Below, piece by piece: positions 36,728 to 45,667 of a DNA stretch of 64,000 nucleotides (its first letter is position 1; each line of letters begins with the position of its first letter). The notes under the pieces are model-generated. The model searched no databases, was not told the DNA's origin, and saw only the letters and a list, made by a program, of their open reading frames with translations. A program made the position numbers and the translations under genes. Origin of the DNA: Leisingera sp. ANG-Vp (lineage in GTDB: Bacteria > Pseudomonadota > Alphaproteobacteria > Rhodobacterales > Rhodobacteraceae); assembly GCF_000813725.1 (NCBI RefSeq), contig NZ_JWLD01000006.1, positions 1 through 64,000 on the forward strand, given 5' to 3'.

Positions 36728-38050
36728 ATGACCGCGCCCAAGAAGCTGTTTATCAAGACCTATGGCTGTCAGATGAATGTCTATGACAGCGAACGCATGG
36801 CCGAGGCGCTGGGCGGCGAGGGCTATGTGGAGACGAAATCGGCGGATGACGCCGACATGATCCTCCTCAATACCTGCCATATCCGGGAAAAGGCAGCCGA
36901 GAAAGTCTACTCCGAGCTTGGCCGCTTCAAGGGGCTGAAGGCCGAAAAACCGGACCTGAAGATCGGTGTCGCCGGCTGTGTCGCGCAGGCCGAGGGCGAG
37001 GAAATCATGCGCCGCCAGCCGCTGGTCGACCTGGTGGTCGGCCCGCAAAGCTACCACCGCCTGCCCGAGATGGAGGCAAAGACGCGGGAAGGGGAGAAGG
37101 TGCTCGACACAGATTTCCCCGAGGAAGACAAATTCGAAAAACTCAAGAACCGCCCCAAGGCCAAGCGCGGCCCGACGGCGTTTCTGACTGTTCAGGAAGG
37201 CTGCGACAAGTTCTGTGCCTTCTGTGTCGTTCCTTATACCCGTGGCGCCGAGGTTTCGCGTCCGGCGGACCGTATCCTGCGCGAAGCCCGGGACCTGGTG
37301 GAGCGCGGTGTGCGCGAAATCACCCTGTTAGGGCAAAATGTGAATGCCTATCACGGCGCAGGGGCCAATGGGGACCTGACCCTGGCACAGCTGATCTGGG
37401 AACTGGACAAGATCGACGGGCTGGAGCGCATCCGTTTTACCACCAGTCACCCGAACGACATGCAGGACGACCTGATTGAGGCGCATGGCACCTGCGCCAA
37501 GCTGATGCCGTATCTGCACCTGCCTGTGCAGGCGGGCTCGGATAAAATACTCAAGCGGATGAACCGCTCGCATACCGCTGAAAGCTATCTCCGTTTGATA
37601 GAGCGGATCCGTGCTGCGCGTCCTGATATCCTGATCTCCGGCGATTTCATCGTTGGCTTTCCGGAAGAGACCGAGGAGGACTTTCAGGCCACCATGGATC
37701 TGGTGGAAGAAGTCAAATACGGCACCGCCTATTCCTTCAAATACTCCACCCGCCCCGGCACCCCGGCGGCAGAGCGCGCGCAGGTGGATCCGGCGGCTGC
37801 CGATGACCGGCTGCAGCGGCTGCAGGCCCTGCTGACCAAGCAGCAGCGCGAGGTGCAGGACAGCATGGTCGGCCGCGAGGTTGGCGTCCTGTTTGAAAAG
37901 GCGGGTCGTCTGCCGGGCCAGATGGTTGGAAAATCCGACTATTTGCACGCGGTGCACGTAGCCGATTGCAGCCGCGGCGTGGGTGAGCTGGCCCGGGTGC
38001 GGATCGTGTCCTCCGGCGCCAATTCGCTGGCGGGCGAGCTGATCGGATAA
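36728..38050 (+). CDS. miaB: tRNA-2-methylthio-N6-dimethylallyladenosine synthase MiaB
   Basis: A 440-residue methylthiotransferase that adds the methylthio group to i6A37 of tRNAs. The N-terminal UPF0004 domain has cysteines in [26 protein letters not shown] and [10 protein letters not shown] for the auxiliary cluster. The radical SAM motif is [15 protein letters not shown] near residue 157, and the C-terminal TRAM domain starts near 380. The ATG at 36728 gives the canonical N-terminus; the frame is open 131 codons upstream only over non-homologous sequence. It is followed by a strong rho-independent terminator, so phoH downstream is transcribed separately. Confidence 0.97.
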   Translation: MTAPKKLFIKTYGCQMNVYDSERMAEALGGEGYVETKSADDADMILLNTCHIREKAAEKVYSELGRFKGLKAEKPDLKIGVAGCVAQAEGEEIMRRQPLVDLVVGPQSYHRLPEMEAKTREGEKVLDTDFPEEDKFEKLKNRPKAKRGPTAFLTVQEGCDKFCAFCVVPYTRGAEVSRPADRILREARDLVERGVREITLLGQNVNAYHGAGANGDLTLAQLIWELDKIDGLERIRFTTSHPNDMQDDLIEAHGTCAKLMPYLHLPVQAGSDKILKRMNRSHTAESYLRLIERIRAARPDILISGDFIVGFPEETEEDFQATMDLVEEVKYGTAYSFKYSTRPGTPAAERAQVDPAAADDRLQRLQALLTKQQREVQDSMVGREVGVLFEKAGRLPGQMVGKSDYLHAVHVADCSRGVGELARVRIVSSGANSLAGELIG

Positions 38051-38077
38051 CACACTTCGTCCCGGCCCGAATCTCGC

Positions 38078-38106
38078 CGGCTGCCCGGCCCGGGCAGCCG
38101 TTTTTT
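38078..38106 (+). terminator. Rho-independent terminator of miaB
   Basis: CGGCTGCCCGG at 38078-38088 pairs with CCGGGCAGCCG at 38090-38100 and is followed directly by TTTTTT at 38101-38106. It is a textbook terminator 27 bases after the miaB stop. Confidence 0.93.
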
Positions 38107-38328
38107 CGCGTGCCTGGGCTGGGCAGGTGAGTCCTGATTGCATCGGTTTCGGGAACAATTGCCCTTAGGCGCTTTGAGTGTTCGGCGTTTGTGCTTAATC
38201 TGCGCGGAATATCGCTTAATTTAGCAGGTATACTGCATCAATTTCAGGTAGTTTGGCTCTAATGGCCTGAGCGGTGGGCAGCTTTGCGGCAAACACCCTG
38301 GGGGAACTTAGGTGAAGGAAATCTGGTT

Positions 38329-38910
38329 GTGTTGACACTCAAATTGAACAAGGCGATTGCGCTGGCTGCCGCGGCCGCGGCCGCGGCCGCATTCAGCATC
38401 GCTGCCGCGCCTGCCAGCGCGCAAAATCAGCGGGTCATCAAGGGCGAACGCTACATTCCCACGATCTGGGTCGATCCGGATGGCTGTGAGCACTGGGTGA
38501 TGGATGATGGCGCCGAAGGATTCATGACTCCGCATGTGACCCCGGACGGCAAGCCGGTCTGCCGCCGAGGCAATATCTGCGGCGTGATGCCGACCGACCA
38601 GTTTTTTGCGACCGACAAGCACTTCATCAATGCCGCGGGCCGCAAGCGCCTGGGTGAGTTCTTCCAGCAAGCCAAGACCAACGGCGCGCGCTCCTTTGTG
38701 ATCGCAGGCCACACAGACAGCCGCGCCTCGGATGAGTACAACATCCGCCTGTCCGAACGCCGCGCTAATGCGGTGGCCCAGGTGGCCCGGTCAGTCGGTG
38801 CCCGGATCAACGATGTCCGCGCCTACGGAGAGCGCGACCCGCGGGTGCCCAACACCAGCGCCGCCAACATGGCGCAGAACCGCCGCGTTGAAATTTACTG
38901 CCTGCGCTGA
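38329..38910 (+). CDS. Exported OmpA-family protein
   Basis: A 193-residue exported protein. After a signal peptide with a nine-alanine run comes an N-terminal cysteine-containing motif IWVDPDGCEHWVMDDGAEG, closing with PDGKPVCRRG, then an OmpA-C peptidoglycan-binding domain (about residues 85-193) with FVIAGHTDSRASDEYNIRLS and NRRVEIYC. The GTG at 38329 lies nine bases after GAAGGA and is the best start; TTG at 38332 or 38284 are alternatives. The alanine run is encoded by a GCGGCC hexamer array (38368-38390). The same N-terminal motif recurs in the next gene. Confidence 0.88.
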   Translation: MLTLKLNKAIALAAAAAAAAAFSIAAAPASAQNQRVIKGERYIPTIWVDPDGCEHWVMDDGAEGFMTPHVTPDGKPVCRRGNICGVMPTDQFFATDKHFINAAGRKRLGEFFQQAKTNGARSFVIAGHTDSRASDEYNIRLSERRANAVAQVARSVGARINDVRAYGERDPRVPNTSAANMAQNRRVEIYCLR

Positions 38911-38923
38911 GGGGGAAGAGACC

Positions 38924-39229
38924 ATGCTGATGCGTAAAACACTTGTACTCTTTGCCGCTGCCGCTGCAGTTTCGGCTTGTTCGCCAGCCTTGGACAAGAC
39001 CACTGACGGGCATGTCGCTGACGGCAGATCGCTGGACTTGTCGAACCTCACAGCCGGCATCTGGGTTGACCCGCAGGGCTGCGAGCACTGGATCATTGAC
39101 GACGGCCTGGAAGGCTACGCGGACCTGCGCCGCACGCCGGACGGCCTGCCGGTATGCAACAGCGACTTGCCGCCCAACGTCGCCACCGGCCCGTTCAAGG
39201 AAGGGTCGACGTTCGCCGACCCGATCTGA
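38924..39229 (+). CDS. Small lipoprotein sharing the OmpA-protein cysteine motif
   Basis: A 101-residue predicted lipoprotein with signal MLMRKTLVLFAAAAAVSAC and lipid-accepting Cys19. Its centre reads IWVDPQGCEHWIIDDGLEG, later TPDGLPVC, which matches the upstream OmpA-family protein almost position for position. The C-terminal OmpA domain is absent. GGGGGAAGAGACC supplies the ribosome site, 13 bases after the upstream stop, so the two genes form an operon ended by a strong terminator. The function is unknown; the two proteins probably act together in the periplasm. Confidence 0.87.
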   Translation: MLMRKTLVLFAAAAAVSACSPALDKTTDGHVADGRSLDLSNLTAGIWVDPQGCEHWIIDDGLEGYADLRRTPDGLPVCNSDLPPNVATGPFKEGSTFADPI

Positions 39230-39251
39230 CCAGTGCAGACCTTTCAAGCTG

Positions 39252-39285
39252 ACAGCCGCCCCCCCCGGGGGCGGCTGTTTTGTTT
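39252..39285 (+). terminator. Rho-independent terminator after the lipoprotein gene
   Basis: ACAGCCGCCCC beginning at 39252 pairs with GGGGCGGCTGT ending at 39278, followed by TTTGTTTC. It closes the OmpA-like/lipoprotein operon ahead of phoH. Confidence 0.9.
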
Positions 39286-39373
39286 CAATTGAGTGAATTT
39301 CCGCCGCGCCTGCTTGCGCAAACGGTGCGGCCCGGGCAAACTGAAAGTACAAACCCGGAATAAGGAGATCAGC

Positions 39374-40384
39374 TTGGCCATCGGTGCCCTGAATGACGCG
39401 CAAGACCAGACCGCCACCCATGAAGTGCTTCTGGAATTTCCCGACAACCGCTTGCTGATCGACCTCTGCGGCGAATACGACCGCAACTTGGCTGACATCG
39501 AACAGAAACTGGGCGTGCAAATTGTCCGCCGCGGCAATCAGCTGTCGGTGATGGGCGAGGATTCGGCGCGTGAACAGGCCGCGGGGGTGCTGACCGCGCT
39601 TTACGACCGGCTGGAAACAGGCCGCAGCGTTGAAAGCGGCGATATCGACCGCGAGCTGCGGATGAACCCCGATACAGATGACGCGGAACCTGACGGCCAG
39701 CTGCAGATGTTCCGCGGCGGCCGGGTCGAGATCAAGACACGCAAGAAACTGGTGGAGCCGCGCACCGAGGCGCAAAAGGCCTATGTGCATTCGCTGTTCG
39801 AAAACGAACTGGCTTTCGGCATCGGCCCGGCCGGCACCGGCAAGACATACCTGGCGGTGGCTGTCGGCGTCTCAATGTTCATCACCGGCCATGTCGACCG
39901 CATCATCCTGTCGCGGCCTGCAGTAGAGGCCGGGGAAAAGCTCGGCTACCTGCCGGGTGACATGAAAGACAAAGTCGACCCCTATATGCAGCCGCTTTAC
40001 GACGCGCTGAACGACTTTCTGCCGGGCAAGCAGCTGGCCAAGCTGATCGAGGACAAGCGCATCGAAATTGCGCCTCTGGCCTTTATGCGCGGCCGCACGC
40101 TCTCGAATGCCTTTGTGGTGCTGGATGAAGCGCAGAACGCCACCACCATGCAGATGAAGATGTTTCTGACCCGTCTGGGCGAGGGCTCGCGGATGGTGAT
40201 TACCGGCGACCGCTCGCAGGTCGACCTGCCTCGCGGAGTGCAGTCCGGACTGGCCGATGCCGAACGGCTGCTGAAGTCGATCCCCAAGATCAGTTTCAAT
40301 TACTTCACAGCCCGCGACGTGGTCCGCCACCCCCTTGTGGCGGCGATCATCGAGGCTTATGACGCGGACTCCGAACCGGCCTGA
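39374..40384 (+). CDS. phoH: PhoH-family ATPase
   Basis: A 336-residue PhoH-like protein: a small N-terminal KH-like part (LLIDLCGEYDRNLADIEQKLG) and a P-loop ATPase with GPAGTGKTYLAVA near residue 140, LSRPAVEAGEKLGYLPGD, and Walker B VVLDEAQNATTMQMKMFLTR. No good ATG is present. The TTG at 39374 lies six bases after AAGGAG and is chosen; a more upstream ATG at 39293 would lie just behind the terminator and lacks a site. PhoH is linked to RNA metabolism next to ybeY, as here, where ybeY follows in the conserved phoH-ybeY-CorC order. Confidence 0.94.
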   Translation: MAIGALNDAQDQTATHEVLLEFPDNRLLIDLCGEYDRNLADIEQKLGVQIVRRGNQLSVMGEDSAREQAAGVLTALYDRLETGRSVESGDIDRELRMNPDTDDAEPDGQLQMFRGGRVEIKTRKKLVEPRTEAQKAYVHSLFENELAFGIGPAGTGKTYLAVAVGVSMFITGHVDRIILSRPAVEAGEKLGYLPGDMKDKVDPYMQPLYDALNDFLPGKQLAKLIEDKRIEIAPLAFMRGRTLSNAFVVLDEAQNATTMQMKMFLTRLGEGSRMVITGDRSQVDLPRGVQSGLADAERLLKSIPKISFNYFTARDVVRHPLVAAIIEAYDADSEPA

Positions 40385-40466
40385 GGCCCGAATCCGCCGC
40401 GCTCCTTTCATCTTGCCGGAAATACTCCGGGGTGCGGGGGCCGGCCCCCGCTTTGACAGGCGCGCC

Positions 40467-40979
40467 ATGACGCTCGACATTACCATCGAAGACAGCCGCT
40501 GGCAGGACGCCGGGCTTGACGCGCTGGCCGGTGAGGCCGTGGCAGCTGTGCTGGCGCATTTTTCCTTGGACCCGGAGGAGTGCGAAATTTCGCTGCTGGC
40601 CTGTGATGACCTGCGCATCGCGGAGCTGAACGCCGAGTTCCGCGAAAAGGACAAAGCCACCAATGTCTTGAGCTGGCCAGCCGAAGATTTGGCCGCTGAG
40701 GAAGATGGCAGCGCTCCGTTGCCGCCCGAAGCTGATTTTACCGGCGAAATTGCACTGGGCGATATCGCAATCTCCTATGACACCTGCGCCCGCGAAGCTG
40801 CAGAAGCAGGCAAGCCATTGGCAGATCATACCCGCCATCTGATTGTTCACGGATTGTTGCATCTCTTGGGATACGATCACATTCGTGACCGCGATGCCGC
40901 ATTGATGGAAGGGATTGAGGTCCTGGTACTTGGCAAAATGGGTATCGCGAACCCATATATGATTGAGGACGCCTCCTGA
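40467..40979 (+). CDS. ybeY: Endoribonuclease YbeY
   Basis: A 170-residue metal-dependent RNase for 16S rRNA 3'-end maturation and ribosome quality control. The zinc motif is HGLLHLLGYDH around residue 129, and the family segments LNAEFREKDKATNVLSWP and GDIAISYDTC are present. The ATG at 40467 gives MTLDITIED; the frame upstream overlaps the end of phoH without a plausible start. Between phoH and ybeY lie 82 bases. The gene is part of the conserved block with phoH, a CorC-like gene and lnt. Confidence 0.95.
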   Translation: MTLDITIEDSRWQDAGLDALAGEAVAAVLAHFSLDPEECEISLLACDDLRIAELNAEFREKDKATNVLSWPAEDLAAEEDGSAPLPPEADFTGEIALGDIAISYDTCAREAAEAGKPLADHTRHLIVHGLLHLLGYDHIRDRDAALMEGIEVLVLGKMGIANPYMIEDAS

Positions 40980-41001
40980 GCGGGGCTTTTGGATTGGAAA
41001 G

Positions 41002-41901
41002 ATGGGCGACATAGAAGGCAGTTCTAACGCGGCGCAGGGCGCGCTGCAGAACGTGAACGGCACGGCGGCAGAAGCTCCGGCCACTGAAAAAACCGGTTTC
41101 TGGGCGCGGCTGTTTGGCGCGTTCACCCCTGAGACGCAGGACGAGGCGGAAGCCGGCAGCGACCAGCCTGCGCCGGGCTCCCAGCCGCATGGCATGATCA
41201 ACCTGCGCCGGATGCGGGTTGAGGACGTCGCGATCCCCTCAGCCGAAATTTCCGCGGTGCCGGTCACGGTTGCCAAGGAGGATCTGGTTGGAATCTTCCG
41301 CCAAAGCGGTTTCACTAGGATCCCCGTTTACGAGGGTACGCTGGACACGCCCCTGGGCTTTGTTCACCTGAAGGACTTCTCTCTCACGCATGGCTTCAAT
41401 GGCGATGGCGCAGAGTTCGAGCTTTCGCGCATGCTGCGGCCGCTGCTGTTTGTTCCGCCGTCGATGCCGATTGGTGTGCTGCTGACCAAGATGCAGGCCG
41501 AGCGCCGCCATATGGCACTGGTGATTGATGAATACGGCGGTGTCGACGGGCTTGTCACCATCGAGGACCTGATCGAACAGGTGGTGGGCGAGATCGAAGA
41601 CGAGCACGACGCTGACGAATTGCAAACCTGGTTCGAGGAAAAGCCTGGCTGCTATGTGGCTCTGGCCCGCACCTCGCTGCCGGATTTCGAGGCTGAGACC
41701 GGCCATTCCCTGACCAGCCACGACGACGTGGACGAGGAGGAGATTGATACGCTCGGCGGATTGGTCTTCATGCTGTCGGGCCGTGTGCCTGCCCGCGGTG
41801 AGGTGATCGAACACCCTGAGGGTGCTGAGTTCGAAATCATGGACGCCGACCCGCGCCGGATCAAACGGCTGCGGGTGCGGCTGCCGGACGCCGCCGCATG
41901 A
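41002..41901 (+). CDS. CorC/HlyC-type CBS-domain protein
   Basis: A 299-residue protein with two CBS domains (FRQSGFTRIPVYEGTLDTPLG near residue 100 and HMALVIDEYGGVDGLVTIED near 180) and a C-terminal transporter-associated domain (VDEEEIDTLGGLVFMLSGRVP). It is the soluble form without the DUF21 membrane region, like CorC of Gram-negative bacteria, implicated in Mg/Co ion handling. The start is ATG 41002; a TTG at 40963 overlapping ybeY is less likely. Its stop overlaps the lnt start (ATGA). Confidence 0.92.
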   Translation: MGDIEGSSNAAQGALQNVNGTAAEAPATEKTGFWARLFGAFTPETQDEAEAGSDQPAPGSQPHGMINLRRMRVEDVAIPSAEISAVPVTVAKEDLVGIFRQSGFTRIPVYEGTLDTPLGFVHLKDFSLTHGFNGDGAEFELSRMLRPLLFVPPSMPIGVLLTKMQAERRHMALVIDEYGGVDGLVTIEDLIEQVVGEIEDEHDADELQTWFEEKPGCYVALARTSLPDFEAETGHSLTSHDDVDEEEIDTLGGLVFMLSGRVPARGEVIEHPEGAEFEIMDADPRRIKRLRVRLPDAAA

Positions 41902-43397
41902 TCTCATTAGGGCTGCGCCGGGCCGCGCGCCAGCTCCGGCTGGCGCCTGCTGCGCTGGCCTTTGGCGGCGGCGCGCTCCTGTCGCTGGCTTTGGCCCCGT
42001 GGCACATCCTGCCTGGTGTGCCCGTTGCACTGGCGCTAGCCGGCTGGCTGATCTTGAGGACCGCTTCAGCCCGCTCTGCTGCGCTGGCAGGCTGGCTGTT
42101 CGGACTGGGGTATTTTGCCTTTGGCCTGTCCTGGATCATCGAGCCGTTTCAGATCGACCCGGAACGCCACGCCTGGATGGCGCCGTTTGCGCTGGTGTTC
42201 CTGGCTGCCGGCCTGGCGCTGTTCTGGGGCGCTGCCTTTGGATTGGCGGCACGGTTCAGCGCCGGCGCATGGCGGATTCCGATGCTGATTGCCGCCTGGT
42301 CCTTGGCTGAGTTTGCCCGTGCCTACCTGCTCACCGGCTTTCCCTGGGCTGCCTTTGGCCAGTTCTGGGTGGAAACCCCGGCGGCGCATATTCTGCCCTG
42401 GGCAGGTCCGCACGGGCTTGCATTGCTGACGCTGGCCGCCTTCCTGCCGCTGGTCTTGCTGCGGCAGAATGCTGCGGCTGGCCTGATCCCGTTGGGCCTG
42501 GCAGCGGCGGCTGTTTTCGCCGTGCCTGCTCCGCCGGAGGCAGCGATGACGGGTAAAACCGTGCGAATCGTCCAGCCCAACGCCCCGCAGGACCTCAAGT
42601 GGCACCCCGACCACCGCTGGGAGTTTGTCCGGCGCGCTGTTGCCTTCTCGGAAGAGGAGCCGCGCGCGGATCTGATCGTCTGGCCGGAAACCGCAGTGCC
42701 GCAGCTCATGAACTATGCCGGAGATACGCTGCGGGCCATCTCGGAACGCGCCGCCGGGGTGCCGGTACTGCTGGGTATTCAGCGGGAGGAAGCCGGTGCC
42801 TATTACAATTCCGCTGTGCTGCTGGACGGCGAAGGAGAGGTGGCTGCTGCCTATGATAAGGCGCATCTGGTGCCCTTTGGTGAATATGTGCCTTTTGGTG
42901 ATGTCATGGCCCGGTTCGGGATCTACGGCTTTGCGTCGCAGGCGGGGGCGGGATATGCCGCCGGACCGGGAGCGCAGATCATGGACCTGCCGGTTGGCAC
43001 GGCGCTGCCGCTGATCTGCTACGAGGCTGTTTTTCCACAGGATGTGAATGCCGCAGCATCCCGGCCGCAGATGCTGGTGCAGATCACCAACGACGCCTGG
43101 TTCGGTACCCGCTCCGGCCCCTATCAGCATCTGGTGCAGGCGCAGATGCGGGCATTGGAACAGGGTATGCCGATGATCCGCGCCGCCAACACCGGCGTGT
43201 CGGCAATGATCGGGCCGGACGGGCGGCTGCTCGAGAGCCTGGCCCTGGGAGAGGCGGGCTCTATCGATGCGGTGCTGCCGGAACCGCTGCCGCCGACATT
43301 CTACAGCCGCAGTGGCGACTGGCCGGTTTTTCTGCTGTGTCTGTTCGGTGCAGTTGCCGCCGCTGCAAGCAGCCGCAGTCTTGCACCGCGGTCATAG
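41898..43397 (+). CDS. lnt: Apolipoprotein N-acyltransferase Lnt
   Basis: A 499-residue inner-membrane enzyme that N-acylates lipoproteins. About six N-terminal helices are followed by a nitrilase-type domain and a last C-terminal helix. The catalytic triad is visible as Glu in VWPETAVPQL, Lys in YDKAHLVPFGEYVPF and Cys in LPLICYEAVFP. It completes the maturation of lipoproteins such as those encoded at 28899 and 38924. Translation is coupled to the CorC-like gene. The gene ends just before an inverted repeat (43406-43421) and the metK leader. Confidence 0.95.
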   Translation: MISLGLRRAARQLRLAPAALAFGGGALLSLALAPWHILPGVPVALALAGWLILRTASARSAALAGWLFGLGYFAFGLSWIIEPFQIDPERHAWMAPFALVFLAAGLALFWGAAFGLAARFSAGAWRIPMLIAAWSLAEFARAYLLTGFPWAAFGQFWVETPAAHILPWAGPHGLALLTLAAFLPLVLLRQNAAAGLIPLGLAAAAVFAVPAPPEAAMTGKTVRIVQPNAPQDLKWHPDHRWEFVRRAVAFSEEEPRADLIVWPETAVPQLMNYAGDTLRAISERAAGVPVLLGIQREEAGAYYNSAVLLDGEGEVAAAYDKAHLVPFGEYVPFGDVMARFGIYGFASQAGAGYAAGPGAQIMDLPVGTALPLICYEAVFPQDVNAAASRPQMLVQITNDAWFGTRSGPYQHLVQAQMRALEQGMPMIRAANTGVSAMIGPDGRLLESLALGEAGSIDAVLPEPLPPTFYSRSGDWPVFLLCLFGAVAAAASSRSLAPRS

Positions 43398-43405
43398 CTG
43401 CTTAA

Positions 43406-43421
43406 CTTTATCGGAATAAAG
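43406..43421. repeat. Short perfect inverted repeat before the metK leader
   Basis: CTTTAT-CGGA-ATAAAG, six paired bases around a four-base loop, eight bases after the lnt stop. It could be a weak terminator end for lnt or an operator near the metK promoter. It is A/T-rich compared with its surroundings. Confidence 0.4.
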
Positions 43422-43462
43422 ATTGACCGGCGCGGCCGCGCCGCGTAATGCGGCTTGACCCT

Positions 43463-43508
43463 TGCCACAACGGCTTCCTGGCGTGGCAGGCTGAACCCCA
43501 ATGGAGCA
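43463..43508 (+). ncRNA. SAM/SAH riboswitch upstream of metK
   Basis: The core CAACGGCTTCCTGGCGTG followed by TGGAGCA matches the SAM/SAH riboswitch consensus. Stem P1 is TGCCAC (43463-43468) with GTGGCA (43483-43488). The pseudoknot pairs GCTTC (43473-43477) with GGAGC (43503-43507), which contains the metK ribosome site. Ligand binding would therefore hide the site and lower MetK synthesis when SAM is plentiful. This class is known from Rhodobacterales in front of metK, which also supports the taxonomic guess. Confidence 0.96.
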
Positions 43509-43516
43509 CATCTCAC

Positions 43517-44698
43517 ATGACCCGTTTGAACTACACTTTCACTTCGGAATCGGTTTCCGAGGGCCACCCGGATAAGGTCTGCGACCGCATTTCCGATGCC
43601 GTGCTGGACGCGTTCCTGGCGGAGGAGCCTGAAGCGCGTGTGGCGGCCGAGACATTTGCCACCACGAACCGTGTTGTCATCGGCGGTGAGGTGGGCCTCT
43701 CCGACCAGGACAAGCTGCACGACTACATGGGCAAGATCGACGAGATCACCCGTGCCTGCATCAAGGACATTGGCTACGAGCAGGACAAGTTCCACCACGA
43801 AACCGTGGAAGTGACCAACCTGCTGCATGAGCAGTCGGCGCATATCGCGCAAGGCGTGGATGCCGCGGCGGACAAGGACGAAGGTGCCGGCGACCAGGGC
43901 ATCATGTTCGGCTATGCCACTACCGAGACTCCGGCGCTCATGCCGGCACCGATCCAGTATTCCCACGCGATCCTGCGCCGCCTGGCCGAAGTGCGCAAGA
44001 ATGGCACCGAGCCTGCGCTTGGCCCGGACGCGAAATCGCAGCTGTCCGTGATCTATGAAGGCGGCAAGCCGGTGGGCGTGAGCTCGCTGGTGCTCTCGAC
44101 CCAGCATCTGGATGAGAGCCTGACATCGGCCGATATCCGCGCGATTGTGGAACCCTATATCCGTGAAACCCTGCCTGAGGGCTGGCTGACCGATGCCACC
44201 GAATGGCATGTGAATCCCACCGGCAAATTCGTGATCGGCGGACCGGACGGCGACGCAGGCCTCACCGGGCGCAAGATCATCGTCGACACCTATGGCGGTG
44301 CGGCCCCGCATGGCGGCGGCGCCTTCTCGGGCAAGGACCCGACCAAAGTGGACCGCTCGGCGGCCTATGCTGCACGCTATCTTGCCAAGAATGTGGTGGC
44401 TGCCGGCATGGCTGAGCGCTGCACCATCCAGCTGTCCTACGCGATCGGCGTTTCCAAGCCGCTGTCGATCTATGCAGATACCCACGGCACTGGCGAAGTT
44501 GCGCCAGCGGCGATCGAGAAGGCAATCGATCAGGTGATGGATCTGACCCCGCGCGGCATCCGCCAGCATCTGGGCCTCAACAAGCCGATCTACCAGCGGA
44601 CCGCGGCTTACGGTCATTTCGGCCGCGATCCGGAAGCTGACGGCGGTTTCAGCTGGGAGCGCACCGACCTGGCCGAAGCGCTGAAGAAAGCCGTTTGA
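43517..44698 (+). CDS. metK: S-adenosylmethionine synthetase MetK
   Basis: A 393-residue enzyme making SAM from methionine and ATP in the cytosol. The N-terminal [20 protein letters not shown] carries the ATP/metal site, [16 protein letters not shown] is the methionine-binding loop, and the glycine-rich [19 protein letters not shown] is the phosphate-binding motif. The ATG at 43517 is nine bases downstream of the riboswitch GGAG. Upstream in-frame codons belong to the riboswitch. A strong terminator follows. Its product also feeds the radical SAM enzymes MiaB and QhpD encoded in this window. Confidence 0.97.
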   Translation: MTRLNYTFTSESVSEGHPDKVCDRISDAVLDAFLAEEPEARVAAETFATTNRVVIGGEVGLSDQDKLHDYMGKIDEITRACIKDIGYEQDKFHHETVEVTNLLHEQSAHIAQGVDAAADKDEGAGDQGIMFGYATTETPALMPAPIQYSHAILRRLAEVRKNGTEPALGPDAKSQLSVIYEGGKPVGVSSLVLSTQHLDESLTSADIRAIVEPYIRETLPEGWLTDATEWHVNPTGKFVIGGPDGDAGLTGRKIIVDTYGGAAPHGGGAFSGKDPTKVDRSAAYAARYLAKNVVAAGMAERCTIQLSYAIGVSKPLSIYADTHGTGEVAPAAIEKAIDQVMDLTPRGIRQHLGLNKPIYQRTAAYGHFGRDPEADGGFSWERTDLAEALKKAV

Positions 44699-44719
44699 AG
44701 CTGGACATTTCAAGCAAGG

Positions 44720-44746
44720 GGGCGGGCCGCAAGGTCCGCCCTTTTT
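44720..44746 (+). terminator. Rho-independent terminator of metK
   Basis: GGGCGGGCC at 44720-44728 pairs with GGTCCGCCC at 44733-44741 around a GCAA tetraloop, followed by TTTTTG. It lies 21 bases after the metK stop. Confidence 0.92.
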
Positions 44747-44921
44747 GTTGGCAGAAAGGCACCCGCCCGGTTCGTCGCATTCAGTGAATACGCCTCACCC
44801 GTTGGGCCGGATGCTTTGCGCGCGAAATATTAGGGCAGAATGACTGACTTTCCAGGGCTGGAGTGCGCAGGCAGGACAGGCCATAGTGCGGGGGGTGTTT
44901 TGTTCGGCTGCCGGAGGTGTG

Positions 44922-45578
44922 ATGCTGCGGGTTCTGACTGCTTTTTTCTGTTTGACCCTCGGGTCAGGCGCTGTGGCCAAAGACGGGCTGCCGCAGAAAT
45001 TCAGCCTGCAGGGCCGGACGCTGGTCTATGACACGGAGACCGGGGAAGAGGGGGAGCCTGCCGAAATCTCCGATGAGGATATCGGGCGGCTGCGGGATAT
45101 CCTGAAACAGAACCCGGATGTTTCTGAACTTCAGCTCAACAGCATTGGCGGCAGTGTCTTTGCGGGCGAAGAGATCGCCGGGCTGGTGCTGGAGCATGAG
45201 CTCGATACTTTGGTCGACGGCGAGTGCATCAGTGCCTGTGTCGATGTTTTCCTGGCCGGCAACCGCCGGCGGATGACAATTGGATCGCGTATCGGGTTTC
45301 ATCAGCGCAGCTGGCCAGCTGCGGCAGTGCACACGTACTATCGCAGCGAGCGCAAGAGGCAGCGATGGGCGACGCCTTTCGAATTTGGCTCCTGGATTTA
45401 TGTGGATACTCAGCGCGAGATGTATGACCACCTGAGCTATATGGTGTCGCGCGGGGTGGATCCGGGGTTTGCGATTGAGACGCTGCGCACGGAGCCAGGC
45501 AGCGAGTGGTTTCCAAGCCGGCTGCGGCTGATCGCGGCGGGTGTGCTGCGGGGGGTAATGACGGACCGGCAGCCGTAA
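44922..45578 (+). CDS. Exported ClpP-fold protein (COG3904-like)
   Basis: A 218-residue protein with signal peptide MLRVLTAFFCLTLGSGAVA. The body resembles periplasmic ClpP/crotonase-fold proteins: LQLNSIGGSVFAGEEIAGLV near residue 80 and ECISACVDVFLAGNRRRM near 110, where SxGG and the SAC segment correspond to the oxyanion and Ser/Cys region of ClpP-like proteases. Whether it is catalytic is unclear, since the usual Ser-His-Asp triad is not fully evident; a His lies in SRIGFHQRSW. The ATG at 44922 has GGAGG six bases upstream. It is transcribed separately between metK and trmB. Confidence 0.82.
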   Translation: MLRVLTAFFCLTLGSGAVAKDGLPQKFSLQGRTLVYDTETGEEGEPAEISDEDIGRLRDILKQNPDVSELQLNSIGGSVFAGEEIAGLVLEHELDTLVDGECISACVDVFLAGNRRRMTIGSRIGFHQRSWPAAAVHTYYRSERKRQRWATPFEFGSWIYVDTQREMYDHLSYMVSRGVDPGFAIETLRTEPGSEWFPSRLRLIAAGVLRGVMTDRQP

Positions 45579-45667
45579 CCGGGACGGCGCCGGCTTGACC
45601 CTGGGGCCTGCTTGCGGCAGAGGAGCGGCCAGCCCTTTGAAGATGCCCTGAACAGGAGGCCAGACGC

